A stretch of DNA of 7,842 nucleotides from Planctomycetales bacterium (GCA_020050375.1 JAGVKR010000247.1:1-7842); one strand, 5' to 3'. Positions 1 through 6,797 are shown, counted from the first letter of the stretch. Notes: generated by a model not told the origin, from the letters alone. Made by a program: numbers and translations.

Positions 1-459
1 CGGCACGCTCCGCGATTTTCCCCGCGCCGGCCGCTTCTGGCTTGCCGCCTGCTTCCCCTCTTCGCGCTTGGCAATGATCCGCGGCAGGATCTCATCGAGC
101 GTGGGCTGCAACTGCTTCCGGCGTTTAGGCCAGTTGCGTTCTTCCGGGTGCCGGAGCGTCGTCATTCCCGCCGGCTTCTCGACGATGACCAGATGCGGGT
201 CAATATAGCGGATCCGCACGTCCTCTTCGCGAGGAGGGGCCGCCGCCGAGTGCGAAAGGAGCTTGACCACTTCGTCGAGCTTAAGCCGTCGTCCCTCGTC
301 GAGGCACAGATTGCCGCTGACGGTGACATGCCGGCTCTTGAGGAGCTTGTTGATGTCGGACCACGATTTGCCCGGCAACCACGCCCGCAGCGCCGCCGCG
401 ATCGTCGAATTCACCAGCTCGGAAGGCACACGAAACGTCTGCGGCGCGGGGGGAGGCAT
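1..459 (-). CDS. RluA-family pseudouridine synthase, N-terminal part (cut by window edge)
   Basis: Enzymes of this family convert specific uridines in rRNA or tRNA to pseudouridine in the cytoplasm. The frame is open from ATG at 459 to the left edge (153 codons, no stop), so it is partial. An S4-like RNA-binding segment spans about residues 18-66 (WSDINKLLKSRHVTVSGN, then LDEGRRLKLDEVVKLL). The start of the catalytic domain follows, with YIDPHLVIVEKPAGM at 85-99, the family's usual 'D..hvvV.KPAGl' entry motif, then TTLRHPEE and LQPTLDEILPRII. The catalytic HRLDxxTSG motif would lie beyond the window, so activity cannot be judged. No good ribosome binding site precedes the ATG; an in-frame TTG lies three codons upstream. 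It lies downstream of the HlyD-family gene on the same strand, but a 195-base gap with a long inverted repeat makes a shared transcript doubtful. The family is clear; the subfamily (RluD-like or other) is not. Confidence 0.85.
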   Translation of the reverse strand, partial: MPPPAPQTFRVPSELVNSTIAAALRAWLPGKSWSDINKLLKSRHVTVSGNLCLDEGRRLKLDEVVKLLSHSAAAPPREEDVRIRYIDPHLVIVEKPAGMTTLRHPEERNWPKRRKQLQPTLDEILPRIIAKREEGKQAASQKRPARGKSRSVP

Positions 460-508
460 GCGTGTCAAAGTAGCAGAATAATCCGCGGCTTTGTAGCGCG
501 GCGCAATC

Positions 509-648
509 AGAGGGAGGGAGAAGGAGAGACAGAGAGTAGGGGAGAATAGAGAGCGTGGGAAAGCGTAGAAGCGGCAACGAAGGCGCCCCTTCATGTTGCC
601 GTATCTCTCACTCTCCCCGTCTCTCTCTCTCCCCCTCTTCCCCCACGG
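509..648. repeat. Long imperfect inverted repeat: GA-rich arm, compact hairpin core, TC-rich arm
   Basis: A GA-only-looking tract (509-556) faces a TC-rich tract (601-648). Read as reverse complement, the second matches the first imperfectly, about 26 of 30 bases over the best stretch. Between them is a tight hairpin: CGGCAAC (572-578) pairs with GTTGCCG (595-601), and inside it GAAGG (579-583) pairs with CCTTC (588-592). The whole could fold as one roughly 140-base structure just after the HlyD-family stop codon and before the RluA start. It may act as a transcription barrier or 3' RNA stabiliser, but no U-run follows it. The function is inferred only from position and symmetry. Confidence 0.6.
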
Positions 649-653
649 GACGA

Positions 654-1802
654 CTACCGTCTCCGACGGACCTCGACCACCGACCCGAAGGGGATGTTCG
701 GCCAGAGCCTGCCGACCGGATCGATGTGGGCGGTGATCATCGTTTCGGCTTTCGCTCCGTGATCGGCGGGCAGATCCGAGGTCTGTGGGGGAATCGTTTC
801 GACCCGCCCCTTTCCTTTCTCACCGCCGGGGAAGCGAAGCTCGACGACCGTCCCCGGAGCAAAATCCGAAATCCGCGGCGAGGGAACCTGCAGCATCAGG
901 TACGGCTGTTCTTCGTCGAGCAACTGGACGATCGGCTCGTGGGCCGTCACCCGGTCCCCCACATCCTTGTGAAACACGCCGATCATCCCGGCGGTTTCCG
1001 CGACGAGCGTCAGTTCTTTCTTCTGCTTTTCGAGTGTCGCGAGCGCGGCCCGCGCGTGTTCGAGGCGAGATTGCGCCAAGTCGGCCCCCATCGAGCGGCT
1101 GATCTTCTGCGGCAGCTCGCGGCTCATCTTTTCGAGCTCGGCGATGTGATCGATGCACAGCTCCATCTCGGCCGTGAGGGTGCGAGGAAGCGCTTCGCGA
1201 TTGACGGCCGCCGTGCGATCGCCGCGGGCTTGATCATTTCGGGCGACATCCTCGAAGAGCGTCGAAGTCTGGCTGACGAACGACACCGGCGGCGGGGAGT
1301 CGCTCTTCCAGCGATCGGCCATCCGCGCCGAGAGGGTTGTTTCCTGCGGAACGAGAAACTGCTGCCTGAGCAACTGGGCCGATCGGCATTTGGTCTCGAA
1401 AATGCGATCGAGAATGTCGCGACGCTGAATGTCGAGCTCGACTTCCAGAGCCGCCTGCGTCCGCGACAACTCGATTTCGAGCGATTGGATTTCCTGCCGG
1501 CTGATCTGCAGGCGTTGTTCGAGCTCCTGGTCGTCGAGAACGACGATCGGCTGTCCGGGGGCGACGACCGTCCCGGGGGTCACCAGAATCCGGGCGATCC
1601 GCGCGTCGCGGCCGGCGGTGAGGGTCTGCAGCCGCGCCTGGAGAAACCCGGGGAACCGCTCGAAGCGCATCTTGCCGAGCCAGACCGAGGTCCCGATTCC
1701 CGCCGCCAGGGCTAGCAGCGAGAAGAGGATGATCCGTGCGCGGGGAGCGGGAAACGTCGAATTCCGGGGCGTCTGAGCTGCCGGGGCGAGGGCCGACTCC
1801 AT
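654..1802 (-). CDS. HlyD/RND-type membrane fusion (periplasmic adaptor) protein
   Basis: Adaptor proteins of this type sit on the inner membrane and bridge a transporter to outer components in efflux or export. The 382-residue protein has a short cytoplasmic N-terminus and one membrane segment at about 24-43 (RIILFSLLALAAGIGTSVWL). A first half-lipoyl strand set lies at 63-91 (ARIARILVTPGTVVAPGQPI, then VVLDD). A long charged helical hairpin rich in Q, E, R and L spans 92-266. The second half-lipoyl lies at 267-298 (VAETAGMIGVFHKDVGDRV, then EPIVQLLD), followed by beta-barrel-like sequence to the end. This is the usual domain order and length. No transporter gene is adjacent in the window, so substrate and partner are unknown. 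The frame stays open upstream to ATG 1958, but that extension is arginine/tryptophan-rich without family features, and AAGGA lies 10 bases before ATG 1802. A TTG at 1811 is the alternative start. Confidence 0.88.
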   Translation of the reverse strand: MESALAPAAQTPRNSTFPAPRARIILFSLLALAAGIGTSVWLGKMRFERFPGFLQARLQTLTAGRDARIARILVTPGTVVAPGQPIVVLDDQELEQRLQISRQEIQSLEIELSRTQAALEVELDIQRRDILDRIFETKCRSAQLLRQQFLVPQETTLSARMADRWKSDSPPPVSFVSQTSTLFEDVARNDQARGDRTAAVNREALPRTLTAEMELCIDHIAELEKMSRELPQKISRSMGADLAQSRLEHARAALATLEKQKKELTLVAETAGMIGVFHKDVGDRVTAHEPIVQLLDEEQPYLMLQVPSPRISDFAPGTVVELRFPGGEKGKGRVETIPPQTSDLPADHGAKAETMITAHIDPVGRLWPNIPFGSVVEVRRRR

Positions 1803-1808
1803 GGATGA

Positions 1809-1823
1809 CAAGTCCTTTCCTCC
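1809..1823 (-). promoter_or_regulatory. Ribosome binding region of the HlyD-family gene with two possible start codons
   Basis: On the minus strand GGAGG (1823-1819) is followed after 7 bases by TTG (1811-1809), an ideal spacing. AAGGA (1817-1813) lies 10 bases before ATG (1802). Either start gives nearly the same protein, differing by three residues. A very similar motif, GAGGAGGCGAAAGGACTC, occurs about 80 bases further upstream without a start codon at the right distance, so the leader may contain an old duplication. Confidence 0.55.
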
Positions 1824-2266
1824 GTGATTGTGAGCCTGCCCATAACGCCGTGGCGCCCGAACGGGCAGTTCGAGGGGGCGTGTGAGTCCTTTCGCCTCCT
1901 CTAGTTGGATCGGAACGCACGATCCGGGGAATGACCAGAAGCGATAGCCCAGGCGCATTCCGCACGTGGCAATTGGCCAACCGCGGCACAGCAGGCACCC
2001 GCGGCTTGTTCGTCCGTTCTGCCAGATCCCATAGACGCGGTACAGATTACGCAGTCGGCACCAGCGAGTTGGCCTTCTTGCCGAAATTCCGGTGCGGCTG
2101 GGCAGAAAAGACCGTCACCGCCGAAATAAATGAACCTGACCCTTAAAGTCCAACATCGTTGCTGATTCCGGCTCAAGTGGTCGCCGCGGATCATCGGCAT
2201 GGAATTTGTTCGGATGTGAGGCCTGGGGCGATTCAGCCGGAACGCCCGCTTCTGGAGCGATCGAGC
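1824..2266. other. Gap between HlyD-family and DUF1501 genes, no convincing gene
   Basis: Short open frames occur on both strands, including plus 1931-2146 (71 codons) and an extension of the HlyD frame, but none has a recognisable domain or a good ribosome binding site. No clear terminator follows the DUF1501 stop. The only distinctive sequence is the AAATAAATGAACCTGACCC motif listed separately. Confidence 0.5.
2124..2142 (-). repeat. GGGTCAGGTTCATTTATTT motif, possible mobile-element scar
   Basis: On the minus strand this 19-base AT-rich sequence stands out from its GC-rich surroundings. I recall closely similar sequence strings recurring between genes in many bacterial genomes, sometimes near REP-associated or other small transposases, but I cannot confirm that here. 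No transposase is visible beside it and no second copy occurs in the window. Treat it as a lead only. Confidence 0.25.
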
Positions 2267-3661
2267 TCAGATCAACCCCGCGACCGGCGCGCCGGTGCAT
2301 GCCCGCAGCGGGCGGCCTGTGAGATCGACAAGTTCCAGGTCGCCACGAACTCCCAGCAGGTGCAGGATCGTCGCCGTCAGGTCTGCGGGGGCCACCGGAT
2401 TTTTCGCGGGTTGCCCGCCATCGCGGTCGGAAGCGCCGTAGACGCTCCCGGCGGGAATCCCCGCACCGGCCAGCAGAATCGACTGTACCGCCGCCCAATG
2501 ATCGCGGCCGGCAAAGGCGTTGACCAACGGCGTCCGGCCGAATTCCCCCAGGCAGACGAGCAGCGTGTCGTGCAAGAGACCACGGGTGGCAAGATCGTTC
2601 AAGAGCGCGGCAAGCGCACGATCGGTCGGCGGCGCTAGGCGTGTCCGCAGGTGCCGAAAGTTGTTCTGGTGCGTGTCCCATACCGGCGAATCGTCCGGTC
2701 CCTCGTAGTGCCAATAGACGGTGACGAGCCCCACACCGGCCTCGACGAGCCGCCGGGCCAAAAGACATCCCTGACCGAAGAGATGCGACCCGTATGCTTG
2801 CCGAAGCGCCGGCGGTTCCTGGTCAACCTCGAACGCTCTGCACAACGCGGCCGAATGCAGCAGGTCGAACGCCTGTTCGTACCAGACGTCCATTTGTCCC
2901 AGCTTACCTGAATCGGCCCCCGCCAGTCGCCGGCCAAGCGCGTCGCGCAGCAACCGCCGGTCTTCCATTCGCTCCCCGGTAACCCCCTCGGAAGGCAAAA
3001 TCTCCGGCCGCTGGAAACCCGTACGGGCGGCATTTCCTTCGATGCGGAAAGGGGCCGCCACATTCCCCAGAAACCCGCCATTCTGACCGGGAATCTCGTT
3101 GACTGCGGCATCTTTGGTGACCTCGGGTAACGCCGCGAACACCGGGGCCCCCGTGCGTCGCGTGCGGACCTTCGTCAAAATCGATCCCACATGGGGATGA
3201 TCGTTCGCGTTCGGCCGGATCAGCGCGGCGTTGGGCGTGTTCGCGAGCGGATGCGGAACGCCCGTCAACATGGTGTAACCGGCCGACGTGTGCGTCGTGT
3301 CTCCGTGCGTCACCGAGCGGACGACGCATAACTTATCCGCCTGCCGGGCGATCTGTGGGAACAGCTCGCTGAATTCGATCCCCGGCACACTCGTCGCGAT
3401 CGGCGAAAATTCGCCGCGGATCCGCAGGGGAGCAAGCGGCTTCGGATCCCATGTGTCAAGCTGCGAAGGGCCGCCGGCAAGGAACAGCAGAATACAACGC
3501 CGCGCGCGACCGAACGACGAATCCGCATTGTTCGGCTTGTCGGCCCCCTCCAGATATTGCGGGAGCGACAAGCCCAGTCCGCCGAACGCTCCGAGCCGCA
3601 GAAACGCCCGGCGATCGAAGAGACCGCACAGGCGTTGCCGGCTTCCCTCGACGGTGGACAT
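2267..3661 (-). CDS. DUF1501 protein with Tat signal (alkaline-phosphatase-like fold, function unknown)
   Basis: Large sets of secreted DUF1501 proteins are typical of planctomycetes, often encoded near DUF1549/DUF1553 cytochrome-type proteins; their reaction is unknown and they relate distantly to the sulfatase/alkaline phosphatase superfamily. From this start the protein has 464 residues, a normal length. A twin-arginine signal spans about 15-40 (FDRRAFLRLGAFGGLGLSL). Family motifs follow: LLFLAGGPSQLDTWDPKP (58-75), VTHGDTTHTSAGYTMLTG (117-134), CLGEFGRTP (370-378) and GRDHW (385-389), the last two being the conserved C-terminal hallmark. An in-frame ATG at 3724, also with an AAGG ribosome site, would add 21 residues; ATG 3661 was chosen because it places the RR at 17-18, as in typical Tat signals. 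It is transcribed divergently from the sigma factor remnant. No DUF1549/DUF1553 partner lies in the window. The reading frame looks intact. Confidence 0.92.
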   Translation of the reverse strand: MSTVEGSRQRLCGLFDRRAFLRLGAFGGLGLSLPQYLEGADKPNNADSSFGRARRCILLFLAGGPSQLDTWDPKPLAPLRIRGEFSPIATSVPGIEFSELFPQIARQADKLCVVRSVTHGDTTHTSAGYTMLTGVPHPLANTPNAALIRPNANDHPHVGSILTKVRTRRTGAPVFAALPEVTKDAAVNEIPGQNGGFLGNVAAPFRIEGNAARTGFQRPEILPSEGVTGERMEDRRLLRDALGRRLAGADSGKLGQMDVWYEQAFDLLHSAALCRAFEVDQEPPALRQAYGSHLFGQGCLLARRLVEAGVGLVTVYWHYEGPDDSPVWDTHQNNFRHLRTRLAPPTDRALAALLNDLATRGLLHDTLLVCLGEFGRTPLVNAFAGRDHWAAVQSILLAGAGIPAGSVYGASDRDGGQPAKNPVAPADLTATILHLLGVRGDLELVDLTGRPLRACTGAPVAGLI

Positions 3662-3885
3662 GAAGCAGCCCTTGCACCGGAATCGGGCACGATCGTGCCG
3701 CTGAGGCCAGACCAAATCGACCATCGGCGACCTTCAACGAGCGTATCAACGTTACGCGGTGATCGCAATGTTTACGGCACAGATGAAATATGAATCCCGA
3801 TCAGTCCAGCCGCGAGCAGAGTGGATTCTGCAAGCCAAATCTGGCTATGCTCGGGAATTGTGTTCCGCGTTCCTCAAAGGTCGGT

Positions 3886-4104
3886 ATGAACGACGTCACG
3901 CGAATTCTTTCCGCGATCGAGCAGGGCGAGCCAAAGGCGTCCGAGCAGCTTCTGCCGCTGGTCTACAGCGAATTGCGCCGCCTCGCCGCGGCGAAGATGG
4001 CCCAGGAATCGCCCGACCATACCCTGCAGGCGACGGCGCTGGTTCACGAAGCGTACGTTCGGCTCGTCGATCAGGACCGGCAACCCCATTGGAGTCTCCG
4101 GGGG
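3886..4104 (+). pseudogene. ECF RNA polymerase sigma factor, N-terminal remnant (kinase-associated planctomycete type)
   Basis: ECF sigma factors direct RNA polymerase to stress or signal-responsive promoters. ATG 3886 follows AAAGG at a 5-base spacing. The first 69-73 residues match the type I know as the TIGR02999-like group: [16 protein letters not shown], then [18 protein letters not shown], then [18 protein letters not shown] and RQPHW. This covers most of region 2 only. Family members are about 185 residues and continue with an alanine-rich SRGHFF..A segment and region 4, which is absent. The frame instead runs on through low-complexity arginine/serine/proline sequence to a stop at 4377, read out of frame over the SUMF1 sequence. 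The product would lack the -35-binding domain, so it is almost certainly nonfunctional. In planctomycetes this sigma type is commonly followed by a Ser/Thr kinase gene, which fits the sequence it is fused to. Family 0.85; loss of function is inferred. Confidence 0.82.
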
Positions 4105-5066
4105 CCGACTGGCATGTCTGGCCGGCGGAGGCCCCCCCTCCCGCGATCGCCCCCTTCGACACAGCGAAAGCCCGCGCACATCAGGAAGCCTGGGCCAAAC
4201 ACGTCGGAGTGCCGGTCGAGTACACCAACAGCCTCGGGATGGAGTTCGTCCTCATCCCCCCGGGCGAGTTCACGATGGGCAGCACGCCGGCCGAAATCGA
4301 AGAGGCGATCGTGTATATCGGCGAAAACAAACCCTGGCAGGAATGCATTCGGAGCGAAGCCCCACAGCACAAGGTGATCCTGACGCAGCCGATCTACCTC
4401 GGCGTCGATGAAGTGACGCAATGACAGTACGAACAGGTGATGGGACAAAATCCCTCTCATTTCGCGTCGACCGGCGAAGGGAAAGACGCCGTCGCCGGGA
4501 TGGACACGAGAAGCCACCCGGTGGACAGGGCGAGTTGGTATGACGCTGCTGATTTCTGTGCGAAGCTGAGCCAGCAGGAGCAACGCCAGCCATTCTATCT
4601 GCGGACTGATGAGACTTTGACGACGGCGGAGGGGACCGGTTACCGTTTGCCGACGGAAGCCCAATGGGAGTTCGCCTGCCGCGCGGGGACGACGACCAGA
4701 TACTGGGGCGGCGACAAGCACAGCGATGTGATCCAGGTTGACTGGATTGGCGCAAACTCGGGGGGCCGAACGCACCGCGGCGGCGCGCTGAAAGCCAATC
4801 CGTTCGGCTTATTTGACGTTCACGGGAACCTGGTGGAATGGGTGCATGGCGGTTGGCGGTTGAATTCCTACGAACAATTTGTGGAAGAACCGGCACTGAA
4901 CCCAATCGGCCCATTTCACTCCCACGCTGGGCGCGTGCTCCGCGGCGGCACATGGTGGAGTAATGCATACACCTGCCGGGCCTCGCGCCGCATCTCCCAT
5001 GATTTGACGAATCGTTACAACACCATCGGTTTTCGCTTGGTTCTGCCGGTCGATGTCGTCAAATAG
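4105..5066 (+). pseudogene. SUMF1/FGE-sulfatase domain remnant, probably the C-terminus of a kinase-SUMF1 protein
   Basis: One frame, two codon positions off the sigma frame, reads as family sequence from about 4105 to TAG 5066: a linker [32 protein letters not shown] at 4239-4283, YRLPTEAQWEFACRAGTTT, NPFGLFDVHGNLVEW, RVLRGGTWWSNAYTC and a closing GFRLVL. SUMF1 domains in planctomycetes usually sit at the end of Ser/Thr kinases or secreted proteins. Here no start codon, signal or kinase precedes the domain; it begins at the fusion with the sigma fragment. A TGA at 4422-4424 interrupts VTQ*QYEQVMGQNPSHF, where relatives have an ordinary residue and the same frame continues. ATG 4437 could restart only a fragment. 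In the RGG(S/T)W region only one of the two catalytic cysteines of true formylglycine-generating enzymes seems present, so the ancestor was probably not a sulfatase activator. Confidence 0.85.
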
Positions 5067-5084
5067 GAATTGCCACAAACGCCG

Positions 5085-5507
5085 ATGAACACCCCCGCCC
5101 CCGAACGGGCCGCCGCCGAGTTGGCGCTGTCGATCGGCGGAAAAATCCGTATCAAGGAGAACGATATGGAACGGCCGATCGGAGTTGTTGGCGATCTGCC
5201 CCAGGGAGCGTTCGAACTGATCGGCCTGAATCTGTCCAAAAAAACGATCGTGAGCGACGAGTGACTGGCCCAGTTTTAGGATTGCAGGAACTTCACGGAC
5301 CTTGTCCTCGACCGAACGGCCGTGAGCGATGCGGGGCTTGTCCACCTCAAAGAATGCAAGGAACTCTGGGGCCTTTGGCTGTGCAGTGCCCGGGTGAGTG
5401 ATGCGGCGCTGGCCGACACCATCAAGGAATTGCCCAACCTCAATACGTTGCACCTGGTCTACAGCCGAGTTTCGGATGCTGGCCTGGTCCACCTGAAAGA
5501 ATATTGA
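5085..5507 (+). pseudogene. Leucine-rich-repeat protein, degraded (two in-frame stops, 3' end lost)
   Basis: The gene begins 18 bases after the SUMF1 stop; ATG 5085 is the likeliest start, with an in-frame TTG at 5070. The N-terminus (MNTPAPERAAAELALSIGGK, then DLPQGAFELIGLNLS) resembles the cap that precedes LRRs in planctomycete proteins. Repeats of about 24 residues follow: VSDE*LAQF*DCRNFTDLVL, then TAVSDAGLVHLKECKEL, then RVSDAALADTIKELPNL and RVSDAGLVHLKEY. TGA 5262-5264 stands where the repeat needs glycine or alanine-glycine, and TAG 5277-5279 where it needs lysine (AAG). Each is one base from a sense codon and the same frame resumes. After 5507 LRR similarity ends, about 55 bases before transposase sequence. 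Such LRRs usually mediate protein binding; the partner is unknown. Context suggests the same signalling locus as the sigma/SUMF1 pieces. Confidence 0.78.
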
Positions 5508-5546
5508 CAAGTTTGAGAATTCTTTGGGGGACTGGGCAGGAAGTAT

Positions 5547-6174
5547 TTGACGCAAGTCATTATGCAGATGGACGAGGCCGGTCGGCTGGGCGTGCAACAA
5601 GCCATCGAGCCGCGACCGGCATCGCGACAGCCACAGTTGCTCGCAGAAGACCCCGAGACGAAATCCGAGTTTGTTGAGATCGATCGCACACGTGTGCGCG
5701 TCGAGAACTGTCTTTCGTTCGGCGGACCGTGGATGACATTGGAACTGGTGAAGCGACTCGGGCTGCACGAATTCCTCAAACGGGAAATGCCGGTTGGCAA
5801 AGAAGACGTGCCGTGGTCGCTGACGGCGCTGGTCCTGATGGCGGCGCGGCTAAGCGAGCCCTCGAGTGAACTGCACATCGCCGAGCACTTCTATCGACAG
5901 AGCGCGCTGTGCGACCTGCTGGGTGTGCCGGCTTCCAAAGTCGATGACAACCGTCTGTATCGCGGACTCGACGAACTGTTGCCGCTGAAGGTAAAGTTGG
6001 AGGTGTTTCTGAAGGAACGTTACGGGACCCTGTTCGGCATCGAATACGACCTGTTGCTGTACGACGTGACGAGCACGTACTTCGAGGGACAAGCCACAGC
6101 GAATCCTCTGGCCAAGCGCGGCTATTCGCGCGATCATCGGCCCGACTGCAAACAGGTGTGCATCGGTCTGGTGG
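5547..6174 (+). mobile_element. IS1634-family (IS4-like DDE) transposase, internal fragment
   Basis: The open frame 5547-6200 contains DDE transposase sequence: VEIDRTRVRVENCLSFGGPW, ALVLMAARLSEPSSELHIAE, DDNRLYRGLDELLP and then YDVTSTYFEGQATANPLAKR with GYSRDHRPDCKQVCIGLV. The aspartate in YDVTSTYFEG is the first acidic catalytic residue in this family. Full-length relatives have roughly 500-600 residues and continue after CIGLV with a GFPLGYE..AGN segment and the remaining catalytic residues, all missing. The start is also incomplete: similarity begins at MDEAGRLGV (5568), where relatives have an additional N-terminal segment. TTG 5547 follows AGGA at a good spacing but lies in unrelated sequence. 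The last codons (GNRSRPGQ) are read through the end of an IS66 element. No terminal inverted repeats were found. It is inactive. Confidence 0.82.
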
Positions 6175-6323
6175 GTAACCGTTCACGGCCCGGACAGTAG
6201 AGTGGGGGCGGGTTGATCGGCGAAGTGGGCCTCGATGGCGGCGGTGAGGTGCTCGAAGCTGTTGCGAGATTGCCGGTGGCAAGTTTCCACAACCGTCAGG
6301 ATCGTCTCCACGAAGCGGCTCCC
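6175..6323 (-). mobile_element. IS66-family element: right terminus and C-terminal end of the transposase
   Basis: On the minus strand, GSRFVETILTVVETCHRQ then FEHLTAAIEAHFADQPAP and TLLSGP end at TGA (6185-6183). This is the usual C-terminus of IS66-family transposases, which end in a GxRFVERxLTVV..C...RNV helix and a proline-rich tail. Similarity begins near 6323; the frame is open upstream to 6371 and beyond, but that sequence (FRKLDAYVQECLIRQ) is not recognisable as IS66. The plus-strand sequence GTAACCGTTCACGG at 6175 looks like an IS66 terminal repeat (family ends start GTAAGCG or similar) and coincides with the break in the IS1634 transposase. Most of the element, including its other end, is missing. 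It is inactive. Confidence 0.72.
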
Positions 6324-6522
6324 CTGGCGGATCAGACACTCTTGAACATAGGCGTCCAGCTTGCGGAACACACGCTTTGGATACGGCTGACGACTTCGTC
6401 CATCGCAGGCTCCGCCGCCGAGATCGCTCTCTCCGACGCTGCGGGGACTACCTGTGTGACGAGCAATTCACCTGGCAAACTCCTTTCAGTTCACAAGATC
6501 AACCAGGCTTCGCCTGGCGCAC
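6324..6522 (-). other. Possible 5' end of a group II intron (fragment)
   Basis: On the minus strand the segment starts GTGCG (6522-6518), the group II intron 5' consensus (GUGYG). A perfect six-pair hairpin CCAGGC-gaa-GCCTGG (6517-6503) follows, then AACTGAAAGGAGTTTGCC and GGTAGTCCCCGCAGC, reminiscent of domain I of bacterial introns. Only about 200 bases exist before IS66 sequence begins. No reverse transcriptase frame or domain V (AGC...GUU hairpin) is present. The call rests on resemblance alone and could equally be other repeat or hairpin sequence. Confidence 0.25.
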
Positions 6523-6639
6523 CGGATACGCGCGGATAACGCGGATGGTGCGGATACGAACGCCCTCATGTCGCGATCGACCGAGGGGGGATGCTCGACG
6601 GATATCTTCGCATCCAGTCTGATCCGCATCATCCACCGC
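6523..6639. repeat. Palindromic element with CGGAT boxes at 9-10 base spacing
   Basis: CGGAT occurs at 6523, 6533, 6542 and 6551, that is every 10, 9 and 9 bases. GGATGGTGCGGAT (6543-6555) is matched in inverted orientation by ATCCGCATCATCC (6622-6634), 12 of 13 bases. The plan, box arrays on both arms and a variable centre, is the same as that of the 7039-7150 element. No gene is involved. Confidence 0.5.
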
Positions 6640-6698
6640 TTCCGCTCGTACGCCCGAAACACGGCCGTCTCTTGCAGCGTTCGCGGCCAGAATCCGAC

Positions 6699-6727
6699 TT
6701 GAATCCGCATCTGTTCTTTTGTATACT
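6699..6727 (+). promoter_or_regulatory. Sigma-70-type promoter TTGAAT-17-TATACT
   Basis: TTGAAT (6699-6704) and TATACT (6722-6727) are separated by exactly 17 bases, with TG directly before the -10 box. This is unusually close to consensus for GC-rich DNA. Transcription would start near 6734 and run rightward into the two hairpins; no coding start with a ribosome site follows closely. Activity is a prediction; planctomycete promoters are not always recognisable by this pattern. Confidence 0.45.
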
Positions 6728-6797
6728 ATAAGCGTCAAGGTCTGCTTACCTCTCGCGGCGCGCCGCAATTCTCCCTTCCTTTCGCCATAAGGAAGCC

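Noticed and set aside
654..1715. 386-codon plus-strand frame over the HlyD-family gene (555-1715)
   Set aside because: It is an antisense shadow: arginine-rich, without domains, while the minus strand gives a complete membrane-fusion protein.
1803..1958. Longer N-terminus for the HlyD-family protein from ATG 1958
   Set aside because: No ribosome site precedes it, the extension lacks family similarity, and a good ribosome site lies just before 1802/1811.
4422..4424. TGA as a selenocysteine or reassigned codon
   Set aside because: Relatives have no cysteine there as far as I recall, no evident SECIS-like hairpin was noted, and neighbouring genes end normally at TGA. Pseudogene decay explains it better.
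4809..5768. 319-codon minus-strand frame opposite the SUMF1, LRR and transposase pieces
   Set aside because: The plus strand carries recognisable families throughout; the antisense frame has none and crosses three unrelated remnants.
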